Below, in pieces: positions 33,582 to 45,483 of a DNA stretch of 64,000 bases. This DNA comes from Blastomussa wellsi (lineage: Eukaryota > Cnidaria > Anthozoa > Scleractinia > Plerogyridae). The DNA is taken from the NCBI GenBank assembly GCA_947652115.1, contig OX393574.1, positions 11,671,012-11,735,011 on the forward strand, in the 5' to 3' direction. The position numbers and the translations under genes are program-made. The notes below the pieces were generated by a model, which saw nothing but the letters and a program-made list of their open reading frames with translations, did not search any database and was not told the DNA's origin. Within the stretch, counting starts at the first letter, position 1; each line of letters begins with the position of its first letter.

Positions 33582-35013
33582 TTAAAAAATAAATTTTTGT
33601 TCTAGAGTTTTACGGCTTTCCGTGTTTCCTTGGTGAAGGGAAAGGCCGCAGACTGCCATATGTTGCTTAGAATGATTTGGGAGATTGAAGTGTCTCGCGA
33701 CCGGTTTCGATGCATTTTTGTCGTCTTTCTCTACGTCACGAAGGTGTTCTCGGAATCGGTCGCCGAGTCGTCTCCCTGTTTCGCCGATGTATAACTTTTT
33801 GCAAAGAGTGCAAGTTATGCAGTAGATGGCATTGGCTGAGGTACAGGTGAAATGATCAGTGATTTTGATAGATCGCTTGGGTCCCGATATTTTGTCAACG
33901 TTGTGAATGAAAGGGCATGTTTTGCATCGTGCGCGAGCGCATTTAAAAGTTCCGGGTTGATCACTAGTTTGGAATGAACTTCTGATTAAAAAGTTAGGTA
34001 TGGTTTTGTCGCGTTTGAATGAAATTAATGGAGGTTGCGAAAAGATTCTACCAGTGTCGGGATCATTTTGAAGTAATTTAAAGTTTTAACTGCGTGGTTG
34101 TGAGGGTGAAATGTGAGGGTGAATGGGATTCTATCGTTGTTTTCTCTCTGTGACGTTTGTAGTGCTAACTGTCGATCAATTTGTTGGGCGCGATGATGGC
34201 CCGCTTGAACAACAGAAGCAGGATAGCCGCGTTTGTCGAAGAAATTGCACATTTCCTCTGATTTTAAGGAAAAATCAGAGTCGTCACTACAAAGACGGCG
34301 AAGTCTAAGAAACTGAGAATAAGGAATGGAATTCTTGACATGTGATGGATGTGAAGATGAATACAACAAATAACTATGAGAATCTGTGGGTTTGTAGTGC
34401 ACACTGGTGCATAAACCGTTGCCTTCGATAGAAACTTTGATATCCAGGAATGCAAAGGAAGTATCGGAAATTTCCCAGGTATATTTAAGGGCAGGATGAA
34501 ACGAATTAACAGCGGTTATAAATTGATTGAGATCCTCTCTGGTAGAAGAGGTAGCGCCGATACAGTCGTCTATGTAGCGACGATAGAGTTCAGGTTTTGG
34601 GCCGTTGTATTGATTGAAAAATTGGTGTTCAATGTAGCCTACGAAAAGATTGGCGTAGCTGGGTCCCATTTTGGTACCCATGGCCACGCCATTGATTTGT
34701 TTGTAGTAATTGTTCGCGAATGAAAAACAGTTGAGTGTTAACACTAACTCAGCCAGGCGGAGTAGTGTTTCCGAGCTTGGTTCCTTAACAGTGCGTAAAT
34801 CAAAAAAATGTTTGAGGGCTACAAGACCTTAGCCATTTGGGATGACGGTGTGAAGAGATGTAATATCCATAGTGAAACGAAGTTTGTCTTCGCCCAGGAA
34901 ATTGAAATCGCGAAAAATTTGAAGTGCGTGTGGACTGTCTTTAACGTATGACGGTAAAGATCTGACAATAGGTGCCATAATATTATGTAAGTCTGCTCTT
35001 ATTTTCGATTTGA
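33582..35013 (-). pseudogene. Penelope-like reverse transcriptase / GIY-YIG endonuclease
   Basis: RT segment: MAPIVRSLPSYVKDSP, DITSLHTVIPNG, then NGVAMGTKMGPSYANLF and the catalytic RYIDDC (YIDD at 34565-34576), followed by the SFHPALKYTWEIS and FLDIKVS blocks. After a linker with paired cysteines (CARARCKTCPFI), the endonuclease segment shows CKKLYIGETGRRLGDRFREH, the YIG half of GIY-YIG with the conserved Arg. Damage: a TAA at 34829-34831 (consensus Glu codon) and a frame change near 34090. This is a retroelement relic, not a host gene. Confidence 0.88.
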
Positions 35014-35015
35014 TC

Positions 35016-35639
35016 GCTTATTTTATTTGTGTCGCTTTCATTTGTAATTGTGCATTTCTTTCGTTTTGAGTCGCAAGCCTGCATTTTGTAATTTCAGCTG
35101 TACCGTCAAATTCTACCTAAGTGGACAAGTTTAAACAGATTAAAAAAGTCGTCAGTGCCAAATGGTACCCGGTTTGTCTTCTGGTTTTGTACAACGAAGC
35201 AATTATAACGACTGGTACAAATGACGCTCCTGGTGTATGGAAGACATAGTTTCAAACTCGTTGAGCATCGCGCTAGCTTCGATTTGAAAACGTTTTTCGC
35301 AATCATTGAAGCCAGTGTGATAGGAAAGGTCAAAATATATAGCCATGGAGGCGTGTCGCTCAAATCGAAAGTCTTTAGCGGCGGGGTGAAACTTATTAAT
35401 AGAGCCGAAAGCAGAACACTTGTTGTCTTACGTTTTATCTTAGACCTGCCCTTTGTATCATGCCCCCTATAGCGATGATGAGCATTTATCACATGATAAG
35501 GCTATTAAAATAGTTTTCATCATCGACGAAGCAACATAAGTATTTAATACAAAATTGGCGTATATCACCTGGTTTAAAATTGTACTGAATGAATAAATCC
35601 GAACATATTGGGTTCTACTTTTTGTTATCTATTTTTGCA
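35016..35639. other. Non-coding stretch
   Basis: No supported gene. A segment around 35300-35480 has a diverged counterpart at about 38650-38760 (ATATAGCC.TGGAG), part of the co-duplicated flanks of the GPCR genes. TTTATCACATGAT at about 35486 also occurs beside the fold-back element at 47780. Confidence 0.45.
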
Positions 35640-36120
35640 TCATAGATGTACAACAAGTTTATTTTGTTTTTTTCTGGTAGAACCAGCCTTTTTGCAAACC
35701 TGCACGATAATTCGAGAGCATAACTGAAAGCTAACCGAAAATTTTCATGTCTTGGAGATAAATAGCATCGAATAAATTATTGTTAAGGCTGCTATAAATG
35801 CATCAAGTTTCCTACCTTTTCGCCGTTTAGATAGAAAGATGTGATGATCTGACGGCTATGTTGTTTTCCTATTTGTACCGAAAATGCTTGTTTCGACGCT
35901 GTCTTCCCTTCATTACGAATTCTATGTTCATAGACGCAGGTGCCGGTTATCAATTGAATGTTTCAATACATGTATATTACCACTCATTTTAAGTAAATAC
36001 TTTATTGGGGGCTAAGGCAACTTCCCCTATCACAAAACGGATTTCATCTTGCAAAGTTCAAATCTTTTAAAGTTTAGGTATACTCAAAAATTGAATAGTC
36101 CAAATCGCCCTGCAAATGGA
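35640..36120 (+). repeat. GPCR 3'-flank module, copy beside GPCR 3
   Basis: Phrases such as GATAAATAGCATC, TGCCTACCTTTT.GCCGTTTAGA and TTACGAATTCTATGTTCA recur at about 38860-39190, 44850-45480 and 49130-49500. Apart from the 44850-45480 copy, each lies about 0.6-2.2 kb 3' of a GPCR gene. It is non-coding. Confidence 0.6.
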
Positions 36121-36748
36121 TTCCTTATTAGTGAAAGTTTTGAAAAAAATATCATTCGAGGGAAATTAATTAATTATGATTGACAGTCATCAACAATCTG
36201 CAAGCATTAACTTTAATTGAACTGACAAAAATTGGTTACGTATTGGAGCCTAGTGTGTTTGCTGGACTTTCACAAGCCGGTTCTCTGCTACGTGCTGCAG
36301 TTCACAGAACTCGCATCCCCAGATCAATCTCGTCCCCGGAGCGCCACTTTCATTTTGGTCAGCAGCAGTAACAAGGAAATGTTTTTCTTTTTTTCTTTTT
36401 TTATTGTAACTTTTGTTAACATAAAATTTCAGTACGTTACAATGCCGACAGACAAACCCCCTCCAAATAAAAGAAGAAGAAAAGGAAATGAAAACAACAT
36501 GCATTCACAGTATATAAATAAGCTTCATACGATAAACAGTTCATTGGCACGGATGTTAACTATGTTATTAAATGTATTCTCGGGCATGTATGATTTTCCT
36601 TACAAAAAATCGTATATATTTAGATAGTGTTTTTGTTTCTTATTTATTTTTTGGGGGGTTATAGATTTCCTCAATGAGTGGGTCCCATTGAATCCAATCC
36701 CGAATCTTTATAGTATGACTAAGTTATCTATGAGCTGAAAACGAGAAC
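36121..36748. other. Non-coding 3' flank of GPCR 3
   Basis: No gene. The opposed small frames at 36180-36627 are not protein-like. Confidence 0.4.
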
Positions 36749-37675
36749 TTAGCTTGAGGAACAACAAATCTGTCTAATCGTTCCCTTCACTGCGTGTCGC
36801 ATTTCTTTTATCTTCCAACAATAAATAAACGGATTCACTGATGAGTTCGCCATTAGGACAAGTATCGAAGCTTCCCAAGATAAATCAATAACTGCTGTAT
36901 TCCACCCAGTGATAGCAAATATAGCCATCATGATACCAAATGGAAGATAACAAACCACCAATGTTATCTGCACCCACAATGCACTGGACACTGTCTTTCT
37001 GTATCGTGCTATATTTAGTGGAATTCTTCCCCCCTTCGGCTGTAGTTGGTCAGCATGGTCATGCAGTCGAACTTGATGTTTTCGTAATGTGATATAGATT
37101 TTTGTGTAACAGAAAGTTGAGGTTATTAAACACAGCAATATCAATGTGAAGATGATAAAATCACTAAAGGGAAATTTGTAAAAAATTGTAATTGCAATGG
37201 AAATCATAGAAAGCCAGAAAGTTATGACCAGGACCCATACTCGCTTCACCGTTACAACATGCTTGTATCTTGTCCCCATAATCAAGGCAAGAAGTCTGTC
37301 CATACTTATTCCAGTCAGTGTGAACAAAGATAATCCACAAAAGATGAACCCTACGCTGTTGAAAGCGGTTTTAATATAGTAGCAGCCGTCTGAATTTACT
37401 GGAATCATCAAATAGGTAACACGAAAGGGTTGCGAAATAAGACCCACGAACAGATCGGTGCTGGCAAGGCAACCCAACAAAAGTTTTGATGGCGGATGAA
37501 GGGACGACGGCTTTTGAAGAGCAACAATGATTAGAGCATTCCCCAGAAATGCAGTGAAGGAAAGAGGAAGATTAAATACTGTAAAAATGATCTTTTCGTC
37601 GAATCCAAAGAGTCTCGGGCTGCAAAATAATTCTTGTACTGAAGTGTCGTTTTTAATTTCAGTTACGTTTGCCAT
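36749..37675 (-). CDS. Class A GPCR, orphan, intronless (GPCR 3)
   Basis: A complete 308-residue receptor of the same subfamily. Landmarks: N46 in TM1 (FLGN), D74 in TM2 (ASTDL), D126-R127 followed by L (DRL in place of DRY), W154 in TM4, CYLP in TM6 (P245), NPFIY in TM7. Two N-terminal N-glycosylation sequons are visible (NVT, NDT), and the tail ends in a Cys/Ser cluster. Residue 3.25 is Lys, so the conserved TM3 disulfide Cys is missing as in its paralogues. About 74 residues from the end of TM5 to the TM7 approach (192-265) are almost identical to GPCR 4, while the remainder differs by about one residue in five. The ligand is unknown. Confidence 0.93.
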   Translation of the reverse strand: MANVTEIKNDTSVQELFCSPRLFGFDEKIIFTVFNLPLSFTAFLGNALIIVALQKPSSLHPPSKLLLGCLASTDLFVGLISQPFRVTYLMIPVNSDGCYYIKTAFNSVGFIFCGLSLFTLTGISMDRLLALIMGTRYKHVVTVKRVWVLVITFWLSMISIAITIFYKFPFSDFIIFTLILLCLITSTFCYTKIYITLRKHQVRLHDHADQLQPKGGRIPLNIARYRKTVSSALWVQITLVVCYLPFGIMMAIFAITGWNTAVIDLSWEASILVLMANSSVNPFIYCWKIKEMRHAVKGTIRQICCSSS

Positions 37676-37716
37676 TTTGGTCTAACCGATTAGCTTTATG
37701 AGGCTTCTTCCTTTGT

Positions 37717-37744
37717 TAGTCTGCTATATAGGAAGACGTGTTTC
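37717..37744 (-). promoter_or_regulatory. Shared promoter-like block of GPCR 3
   Basis: Contains TATATA (37725-37730) between an ACGTC phrase and AGCAGAC on the coding strand, 42-69 bp upstream of the ATG. Aligned blocks lie in the same position before GPCR 4 and GPCR 5. A second TGACGT site (CRE-like) lies at 37807-37812. Confidence 0.45.
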
Positions 37745-38859
37745 AAACACTCTGCCTGTTCATCATCGTGTTGTATAACACGCTGTAAGACTCACACTGG
37801 TGCGGATGACGTTCCTAATTAATGAATGAAAAAAAAAAAACAGTTCAGATCGAGTGACAATCATAAGGGCTTGGAAAAAGATGTAAAGATGTAAAGGGAA
37901 ATAGTCAGGAAGTAGTTGATGCATTTTTTTATTCAGAAGCCTTTCATTTTCGGAAATGTTTCTCCTTTGAATTGCAAATTGGCCAATTTTTAAGCAGCTG
38001 TCATAAGCAACAGAAAAAAGCTTGGATGCAGGAGACCACGCAACGAAGAATGAAACTCAGCTTGCTTCTTTGCCGGACAACAAGAGGTTCATAAAAGGAC
38101 TGTTTACATTTAGTGATCAACTTTTAATGAAGGTAAGCTTCGGTACCAACAAATACATATATAACTCCAGACGTGTACATCTATGTTTATGGGTGCCTGT
38201 TGAAATATGTCATTGGGCTGCTTTTTCGCGGGCGTTGAGGGAATATGTTTGCTCAAAAAATGAATTAAACTACGCGAATACACGCGCAGCTAAATGAAAG
38301 AACGGTCTATAATCATATACTAGGAACACCGTCACATCAATATAATGCCGGTAACCACCAGTAAACAACTAACAGCTGAAAATGGCTTCCAGTAAAACTA
38401 ATTGGTAATTCTAAACAATTAAACTACGAACTGGTAACTGTATATTGGATAGACCACGCGCGAAAATTGTTTTGACAAGGTCATACACAATATCTGCTTA
38501 CTCGCGAAATACATGGAGAGGGTGGCGGGGTCTACATAGTACGTGCCCAAACTACCAATATGCAGACTTCTGGAATAATGCACTTCAGATTTGAATGCTA
38601 AACGTTTATCCGTATTAGTCGGTTTGAAACCCTTTCTGATAGTAACTGAAGCGACTGTACGGGAAAGTCTTCATATATAGCCGTGGAGACCGGCTTTCAA
38701 TGGAAAGAACCCGAAATAAAGCACCTCTATTAAAAGAATCAGGAAGCCTTGTCGTTTTATTTATTTATTTTTTTTATTTTAGAACTGCAATTTTTATTTT
38801 CCCCTAATTTTTTTTAACAAGCCAACGTCGAAAAGAAAGTCGGTTATGAGTACTTATCG
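37745..38859. other. Non-coding 5' flank of GPCR 3
   Basis: No gene. Contains the diverged flank segment at 38650-38760 and T-rich low-complexity DNA near 38757-38800. Confidence 0.4.
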
Positions 38860-39420
38860 TTTCCAGCCTTTCCAAACATAACTTAAAGTGTACAGAAGTC
38901 ATATTCATATCTCTTGCCGAGATAAATAAAATCTAATTAATGTTCTGACTGAAGTAAATGCATCAAGTTGCCTACCTGTTTGTCGTTTGGATGCAAAAAT
39001 TAAAACACGTCGTTCTTCCTTTTTCCACAAGATTTACGCTCGTGCTTGGCTCAATGTTGTCTTCTGTTCATCACGAATTATATGTTCATTAGTACAGGTG
39101 GCATGAATAACAAATTGAATGTCTATCTCACCTTTTCATTATATGTAGATACCTTAACAGTGCCTAAGGCAATTTCCCCTGTCAGGAAACGGGCTTTATC
39201 TTACAAAGTTCAAAGGTTTCGGTAAATTGACCATTAAATTACATTAAATTACAGCACGTCAAGACCTTCCATCTTCAAAAACTTCGCTCAAACAGATGGC
39301 CATGTGGTGAACTTTGAAAAAAAATCATTTAAGGGAAATTGGTTATTTATGATTGACGGTCGCAAACAACCTGCCAAAATTATCTTTGAAATTAAATAAT
39401 TGATCACCAATTGGAGCCGA
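38860..39420 (+). repeat. GPCR 3'-flank module, copy beside GPCR 4
   Basis: Diverged copy of 35640-36120. It continues with AAACAACCTGCC...ACCAATTGGAGCC, matching the end of the module near 36190-36250. It lies about 1.6 kb 3' of GPCR 4. Confidence 0.55.
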
Positions 39421-41050
39421 GGATGTTTGCTATGAAAAATTGCTTTGGCTTTCTTATTTCTATGGTTATGGAGCTGTGTATCTCAACGAATAAATACTAG
39501 GGTTCCTTAAAGGGGCACAGTGACCATGAATAAAGTCAACTTTGGCAATGTATAAAATATCCTTCATATCAAAGGAAACCTTAAAATAGTAGTTTACTAA
39601 GGTAGAAAAACACCAAAGATGCACCAATAAACTAAGAAGAATCAAGGGTGGCTTTGAATGACGAAGATTAAGAAGGATTGCAATTGTCAAATTTGAAAAA
39701 TATAGGCTAAACTTTTCAAACTGTGTTATCCGTGACCGAGCGCCTTTAACCTGGGTCAGATGTTTTAAAATCTAGAATTTTGTAGATAATTCCAACCTTT
39801 TGATTTGTGTTATTTAATAAATATAGTAAAATAAAGAAACATCTTAAATGGCATGAAGATGACCTGCCGAGTAAAGGTTTGACAAAAAAAGAGAATTAAT
39901 TTCACTAAACGTCTAGTCAGTAAATCAGAGGGAAATTTGGCGTATGATTTAAAAATGCAATTCGTAAAATACGAAAGTAGAAATTGCAATACGGAGTTTT
40001 TTCCGCGCACCCCTTAGCGTAGTAAAGTGAAACAAAAGCAAACCCAGAGAAAATGCGATATACTCTCGAAAATTGACTGAAAATCGGTATAAAAAGGCAA
40101 TAATTTGAGAAGTTTAAGGCAGGAAAATATTTTTCAGTTTTGTACGATACTTTTTGACGGAGACACTTGTCGTCGTGGGCAGCCAGTGTGGAATGGGAAG
40201 CTACAGTAGCCGCCCATTGAAAAAAACAATATAGAAAACAATTACAAGCTTACAAGATTTTCATACTACTACTGATTGTCTGAGTGTATTTTTCTAGGAT
40301 AACATACATAAACAGAATAATGATAGGTATCGGCCCCAAAAGAACAACATGACAAGCTTACATTAAAAATGTAACTGTGTAACTGTCCATGCAAATTCCA
40401 AAACGGTAAAGGTCACCGCAGAAATCTCAACATACCCCTGTTTTAGGGATTTGTAACCAAAGACTCGTAACGGTAATGGTAATAGGAAGTCTTTATTGTG
40501 CCATATTCTCAAAAGGGAGGTATGTTGGTCTAATTATAATAAAGATGTTAAAGGAGCTACGTCACTATATTTTGAGTTATTTCTTCGACAACCTAAATTA
40601 CCCTTAAAATGTAGGAAACCTAAAAATAATAGTTTGCTAAGGAAGAAAAGCACCAAAGGAGTGATACTGAACCAAAGAGGAACAAGGGTGGCTTTGGATG
40701 GAAAATATTGAAAAGGATTGGAAATGGTGATTTTAAATTTAGGCTACTTTTTTCCAAAACGCACGAACGGTGACACAGATTCTTTAACATTATAATTAAC
40801 TAATACAAATGTTACAATATAACTTAAGTCCAGATTCGGATACAGTATAACTCAGTTCTAATTCGGGTACTATAATCGATTTGAAATGAGCGAGATTACT
40901 GGCATAATGAATAAACAAAATGTTTAGGTTCCATAGATTGATTTTAGTTAATATCATCACACCTTTATTGTAACCAATACGGGCGCAATGAAGATTCACT
41001 ACCTCTGGAGTGAGTGAGGGAGCGGTCATCCATGAGCTAAAAATGTGGAT
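39421..41050. other. Non-coding stretch
   Basis: No supported gene. Two diverged copies of a short segment with CACCAAAG and AACAAGGGTGGCTTTGGATG-like phrases lie at about 39590-39690 (ATCAAGGGTGGCTTTGAATG) and 40600-40710. They appear non-coding. Confidence 0.4.
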
Positions 41051-41980
41051 TTAGCTTGAGTAACAACAAACAAGAGAACATTGACAACAAAGCTGTCTAA
41101 TCGTTTCCTTCACTGCGTGTCGAATTTCTTTGATCTTCCAACAATAAATAAACGGATTCAAAGATGAGTTCGACATAAGGACAAGAAGCGAAGCTTCCCA
41201 AACTAAATCAATAACTGCTGTATTCCACCCAGTGATAGCAAATATAGCCATCATGATACCAAATGGAAGATAACAAACCACCAATGTTATCTGCACCCAC
41301 AATGCACTGGACACTGTCTTTCTGTACCGTGCTATATTTAGTGTAATTCTTCCTCCTTTCGGCTGTAGTTGGTCAGCATGGTCATGCAGTCGAACTTGAT
41401 GTTTTCGTAATGTGATATAGATTTTTGCGTAACAGAAAGTTGAGGTTATTAAACACAGCAGTGTAATTGTGAAGATGATGAAATCACTCCATGACAAGTT
41501 GTAAAAAATTGTAATTGCAATGGAAATGATCACAACCCAGAAGGTTATAACCAGGGCCCATACTCGTCTCAATTTTGCCATGTGTCTGTATCTCAGGCCC
41601 GATATCAGGGCGAGAAGTCGGTCCACACTTATTGCGGTCAACGTGAACAAAGATAATCCACAAAAAATGAAACCTACGGTGTTAAAAGTCATTTTAATAT
41701 AATAACAACGTTTCGAGTGTTCTGCAGTCATCAAATAGATAATACGAAGGGGCTGTGAAATGAGGCCCACAAGCAAATCAGTGCTGGCCAGGCAACCAAA
41801 CAAAATTTTTGATGGCGGATGAAGGGATGAAGGCTTTTGAAGAGCAACAATGATCAAAACATTGCCCAGAAATGCAGTGATGGCAAGAGGAAGATTAAAT
41901 ACTGCAAACATGATCTTCTGCTGTATCCCAAAGAGTCTTGAGATGCAGAATAAATCTTGATTTGAAGTTATGTTCTCCAT
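41051..41980 (-). CDS. Class A GPCR, orphan, intronless (GPCR 4)
   Basis: A complete 309-residue receptor. Landmarks: N40 (TM1), D68 (TM2), D120-R121-L (DRL), W148 (TM4), CYLP with P239 (TM6), NPFIY with N275-P276 (TM7). The N-terminus is 6 residues shorter than in GPCR 3 and has one N-glycosylation sequon (NIT). The tail is longer and rich in Cys (CCQCSLVCC), suggesting several palmitoylation sites. Its TM5-to-TM7 segment (residues 186-259) has only one difference from GPCR 3, which suggests gene conversion. The ligand is unknown. Confidence 0.93.
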   Translation of the reverse strand: MENITSNQDLFCISRLFGIQQKIMFAVFNLPLAITAFLGNVLIIVALQKPSSLHPPSKILFGCLASTDLLVGLISQPLRIIYLMTAEHSKRCYYIKMTFNTVGFIFCGLSLFTLTAISVDRLLALISGLRYRHMAKLRRVWALVITFWVVIISIAITIFYNLSWSDFIIFTITLLCLITSTFCYAKIYITLRKHQVRLHDHADQLQPKGGRITLNIARYRKTVSSALWVQITLVVCYLPFGIMMAIFAITGWNTAVIDLVWEASLLVLMSNSSLNPFIYCWKIKEIRHAVKETIRQLCCQCSLVCCYSS

Positions 41981-42020
41981 TTTTGTTCAAAAATAGCTCT
42001 ATGATGCTCCCTCCCTTTCT

Positions 42021-42048
42021 GGCCTGCTACATAAAATGACGTATTTCT
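42021..42048 (-). promoter_or_regulatory. Shared promoter-like block of GPCR 4
   Basis: Aligned to the block of GPCR 3. The central TATA-like part reads TTTTATG, next to TACGTCA (a CRE-type half-site) and TAGCAGGCC. It lies 41-68 bp upstream of the ATG. A further TGACGT lies at 42099-42104, also aligned with GPCR 3. Confidence 0.4.
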
Positions 42049-44159
42049 AACACTGTTTATTCAACTTGCTGTTTATGTAGCCACACGACTGCTGCAGATG
42101 ACGTAGTTCCTGGTGAATGGAAAAATTTATATAGTTTAATTTCAGAACGACAATCATATTATTAACATCATTTAAGGCCTTAGAAATAGCTGAAAGGAAC
42201 CACAGTCAGGAAAAAAGTAAGCTAAATCTTTGTTTACTGGCAGCCTTGAAAAGTCGCTATCTTTCAGTTTTGGTTTGTACGTAAGAAATTCGATGTTGTT
42301 GCTTTCTTTGGTTTCTTCTCCAGAAGTCCTTTTTCATCCTTTTTTATTGGCCAATTTTCATATTAAACACTCATGACTTCCGCAAACCAAATCGCACAGA
42401 GAAGTTTGGAAACTTTCTTCATTAAAAGATAATTTTACGACAGTAGAGAAACATCAACCTGAAATAATTCCAAAATAAGAAAACGAGTTCCACGATAGTA
42501 GAAACTGTTTTTTTTTTTAATATTTCCAAAAACTTCAAATTCCCTTAGTTCTCGTTTTTATCGCATACGGAGCAAAATTACTGAATGATGATTGGTTGAG
42601 ACAGAGAGTATATTTTTCTTTATCACGTGTGCACTTTTGGTAATCAAGAGGGCATGATTACTTGATCCTGATTGGCATTCAATGCGTGGCTTCCGTGCCC
42701 GAATAATTTTTGCCCTTTATGTGATAAACATGTAATCGCAATGTATCGTCTGGTAATTAAGGATTAAGTTTACTTGTATTTTAAAAGTTTTCCAAATTTC
42801 CCTCGTTGCTTCGCGACTCGGGTAATTCTGTGAAAATTTTGAAAATACGCGTGAATTTAATTCTTAATTGCCATCGGGCCCATACGATTACATAATTATG
42901 GTAATGATTCACTAAACCTTTCGCCTGCGCAAAAATTGGAACGGCGAAAACATTTATGTTCGCGACAGTTATTTTTCGAGACACTTTAATTTCGCGAAAT
43001 GTTTAAATTCGCGAGTATCGCGAAATTAAAATGTCGCGAAAATTTCATGTTATAAGGTAACTCTCGCCAGCAACCGTGGAAACCTCGTCCTTGTTTTTTA
43101 ACTTCAGTGGGATTCATTTGCCTAAAGCGTGTATAAGAAGCTTTGCTTTTCCAAGCATCCAAGTAATGAGAAAACTGCATTCAGTTTCTTTAATATCTAG
43201 CTGTTTATTGTTACGATGTTTGGTAGGGCTTATAAACATTCTTCCTTACGCCCAACAACAACAGTTTGTTGCATGACCATGAATACATATAGTATTGCTA
43301 AAGCTCACAACTAAAACAAAGTGATAATACTTATAAAGAAATGGTTATTAACTTACATCAGTTGGATTTGAAATTAGATTATTGCGTAAATCAAAACATT
43401 ATAAAATAAACTTCATTAAATGGACAACATAATAATTTGGAGAATTCATTAATTTATTGGTAGGTCCTGTTGGAGGTAATTGCTTGATATTCGGTAGGTG
43501 ATATTCTATCTTCCTGTATCTTGCAGTAAAAAGTAATGAATTTGATCTCCAATCTGATTAGATCAACAACTGGGAAGGATTGAGTCTATTAACCCTTGAG
43601 ATGTTATCATATCTGCCAATTCCTATCATTAGTTTGAGATTACCAATTCTTAGTTCCAATTCTTAGTTTCATTTAACTTTCTTGAAAAAAGTCTAAATAA
43701 CAAGAAGGCGTGAATTCGTTCTTAAAAGTGTTAAATAGAATTCAAATGGGTTTCTTAGGGTATTGGATAGTATGTTTCAAAAGTAACAGATACTTGTTGC
43801 ATTAGGTTTACACAGTGTCTGATCTGCACTTCAGTTAGAAAGTACTGGGTCGATCAAAATCAGTCAAATTATAAAATTCGGAAATCCTCATATTAAGACG
43901 GAAAGAAGCTATTTTTACCGGCGAAGTAATGAAGATCTGTCGAGATTAGTCATTGGTATTATTTTGGAGATACAAGGTGTAACTAAGTATTTTCTGAGTA
44001 ATAGCTATAAGAAGAGGAAATTAAACCTGCCAAGTTCAGCTCTACACGACACATTTAAGGTCTTATTGCTTTCTCTTAAATGACGTTTACAAAAATTCCA
44101 CATTTCGTAACAATCGGTTTCAGGAGTACCCGAATTTAACAGCATCAGCTGAATGATAA
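42049..44159. other. Non-coding stretch with small CG-containing hairpin
   Basis: No gene found. At about 42985-43035 a hairpin with arms ACTTTAATTTCGCGA and its near-complement lies in a segment rich in TTCGCGAA phrases. The rest is plain AT-rich DNA. Confidence 0.4.
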
Positions 44160-44770
44160 CAATAGACCAACGTTATTTGATATTAATAAGGCGCAAATTA
44201 GTATATAAATATGATTCCTCACAATAAAAAATTATATGTTAACTAATGCCAAAAATAATAATGATGCGAAAAACAAGCTATTTTCAATACGAATTTTATA
44301 TAACTAAGATAAAAAAAACTAGCATTAAAAATGTTAAGATAACTAAAAAAGTGATCAAATATTTATTGGGAAAACTATAAATCATAAGCTTTTAATTTTA
44401 AATAAGAAGAGAGGGCGATGCAGAGCGAACGTTAATGTTTGCAAACAGCTGTACAAACGTAAAGCTTTTAATTCCAACATTTCTACGTAAATATTGTGCA
44501 TAGAAAAGTAAATTAACTTGCTCCGGTCCAAATGATTAGTGTTTGTGACGTTTGAAGCGATAACTGGGCAGAGAAGGTTATAAAATCCTTTAGGTATTGT
44601 ATACAATTTATATATAAAAACAGAATTAATGCAGCGAGCATCGCCTCACCGTCCTTGTGACAGCTTCGTTTAAGTTCGGATTTTTACTGAGGCTTCAAGC
44701 ATCGCCCTGGTTTCCAGCCGGAGTGGATATATATTGTAATTCTAATTTTCTTCCACACTTGGGCTTATAT
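44160..44770 (+). repeat. Direct repeat pair, copy A
   Basis: Repeated at 45484-46090 with indels. Shared phrases include CAATACGAATTTTATAT.ACTAAGATA, AAATAAGAAGAGAG, GATTAGTGTTTGTGACGTTTGA and GCTTCAAGCATCGCCCTGGTTT. No coding potential. Confidence 0.7.
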
Positions 44771-44849
44771 CTTAGTGAAAAATATTGGATTTACTATTTT
44801 CTAACGATGCACAACAAGTTTAATACGCTGTTTGCTTCTAGTAGAAGCA

Positions 44850-45480
44850 GCCTTTTTGCAAACATGCAAACCAGCAAGAGAATTTGCGAGCATAACTGAA
44901 AAGCTTACAGATTGTTATCCTTCTTGCCGAGATAAATAGCATCTAAGAAATATTACTAACACAAAAAGTCTATGAAATGAAAAAAAGTGTATCAAATAAT
45001 TCATATAATGTCTATAATGTTTTATGAACTGCGGATTTAAATGAAAGTGAGAAGTGATCATCGCAGTGAATTTCCAATTTAAGTGATTGGTATAAAGAAG
45101 CCTGAGAAATTCAAGCTTCAACGCATCGCACCGGTATCGCGGAGCTCAAGGGTTCGAACCACGTTGAATTTTTCTTTGAATTTTTTTTGCATTTTTCTTT
45201 ATTCCAATTGCTCAAATTCAGTGTAAATTCACTGCGATGATCACTTCTCACTTTCATTTAATAAAGTATTGGTAACGTTACGGCTGCATTAAATACATCA
45301 AGCTGCCTACGTACCTTTTTGCTGTTTTAGAAAGAAAGATGCGATTATCTGAATACGTTGCTCCTTGCTCGTTTCGACGTAGTGATGACGGTCTTCAGAT
45401 CACTACGAATTCTATGTTCGGCGGCAATCAATTGAATGTCTCATGTATCCTGTCTCTCGGCTTACATAAATGTAAATACT
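44850..45480 (+). repeat. GPCR 3'-flank module interrupted by a TIR element
   Basis: Contains GATAAATAGCATCTAA (about 44930) and then, after the MITE at 45036-45261, CTGCCTACGTACCTTTTTGC, TTACGAATTCTATGTTC and the rest of the module. This copy has no adjacent GPCR; the receptor that went with it may be lost. Confidence 0.5.
45036..45261. mobile_element. MITE with perfect 36-bp TIRs
   Basis: The two ends (45037-45072 and 45226-45261) are perfect inverted repeats with the core GTGAGAAGTGATCATCGCAG. The interior contains GGTTCGAACC at about 45151-45160, which fits the B-box/T-loop of a Pol III tRNA-type promoter, preceded by GCATCGCACCGGTATCGCGG. No protein is encoded. Confidence 0.8.
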
Positions 45481-45483
45481 TTA

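Larger units (their letters stand above)
33345..35015 (-). mobile_element. Penelope-like element relic (EN+), minus strand
   Basis: Contains, in order on the minus strand, most of a Penelope-type reverse transcriptase, the GIY-YIG endonuclease, a stop at 33582-33584 and a 3' tail with a hammerhead-like motif. The coding frame begins inside the RT at about 35013, so the 5' end is missing. Copies of this kind use the GIY-YIG nuclease for insertion. Confidence 0.9.
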
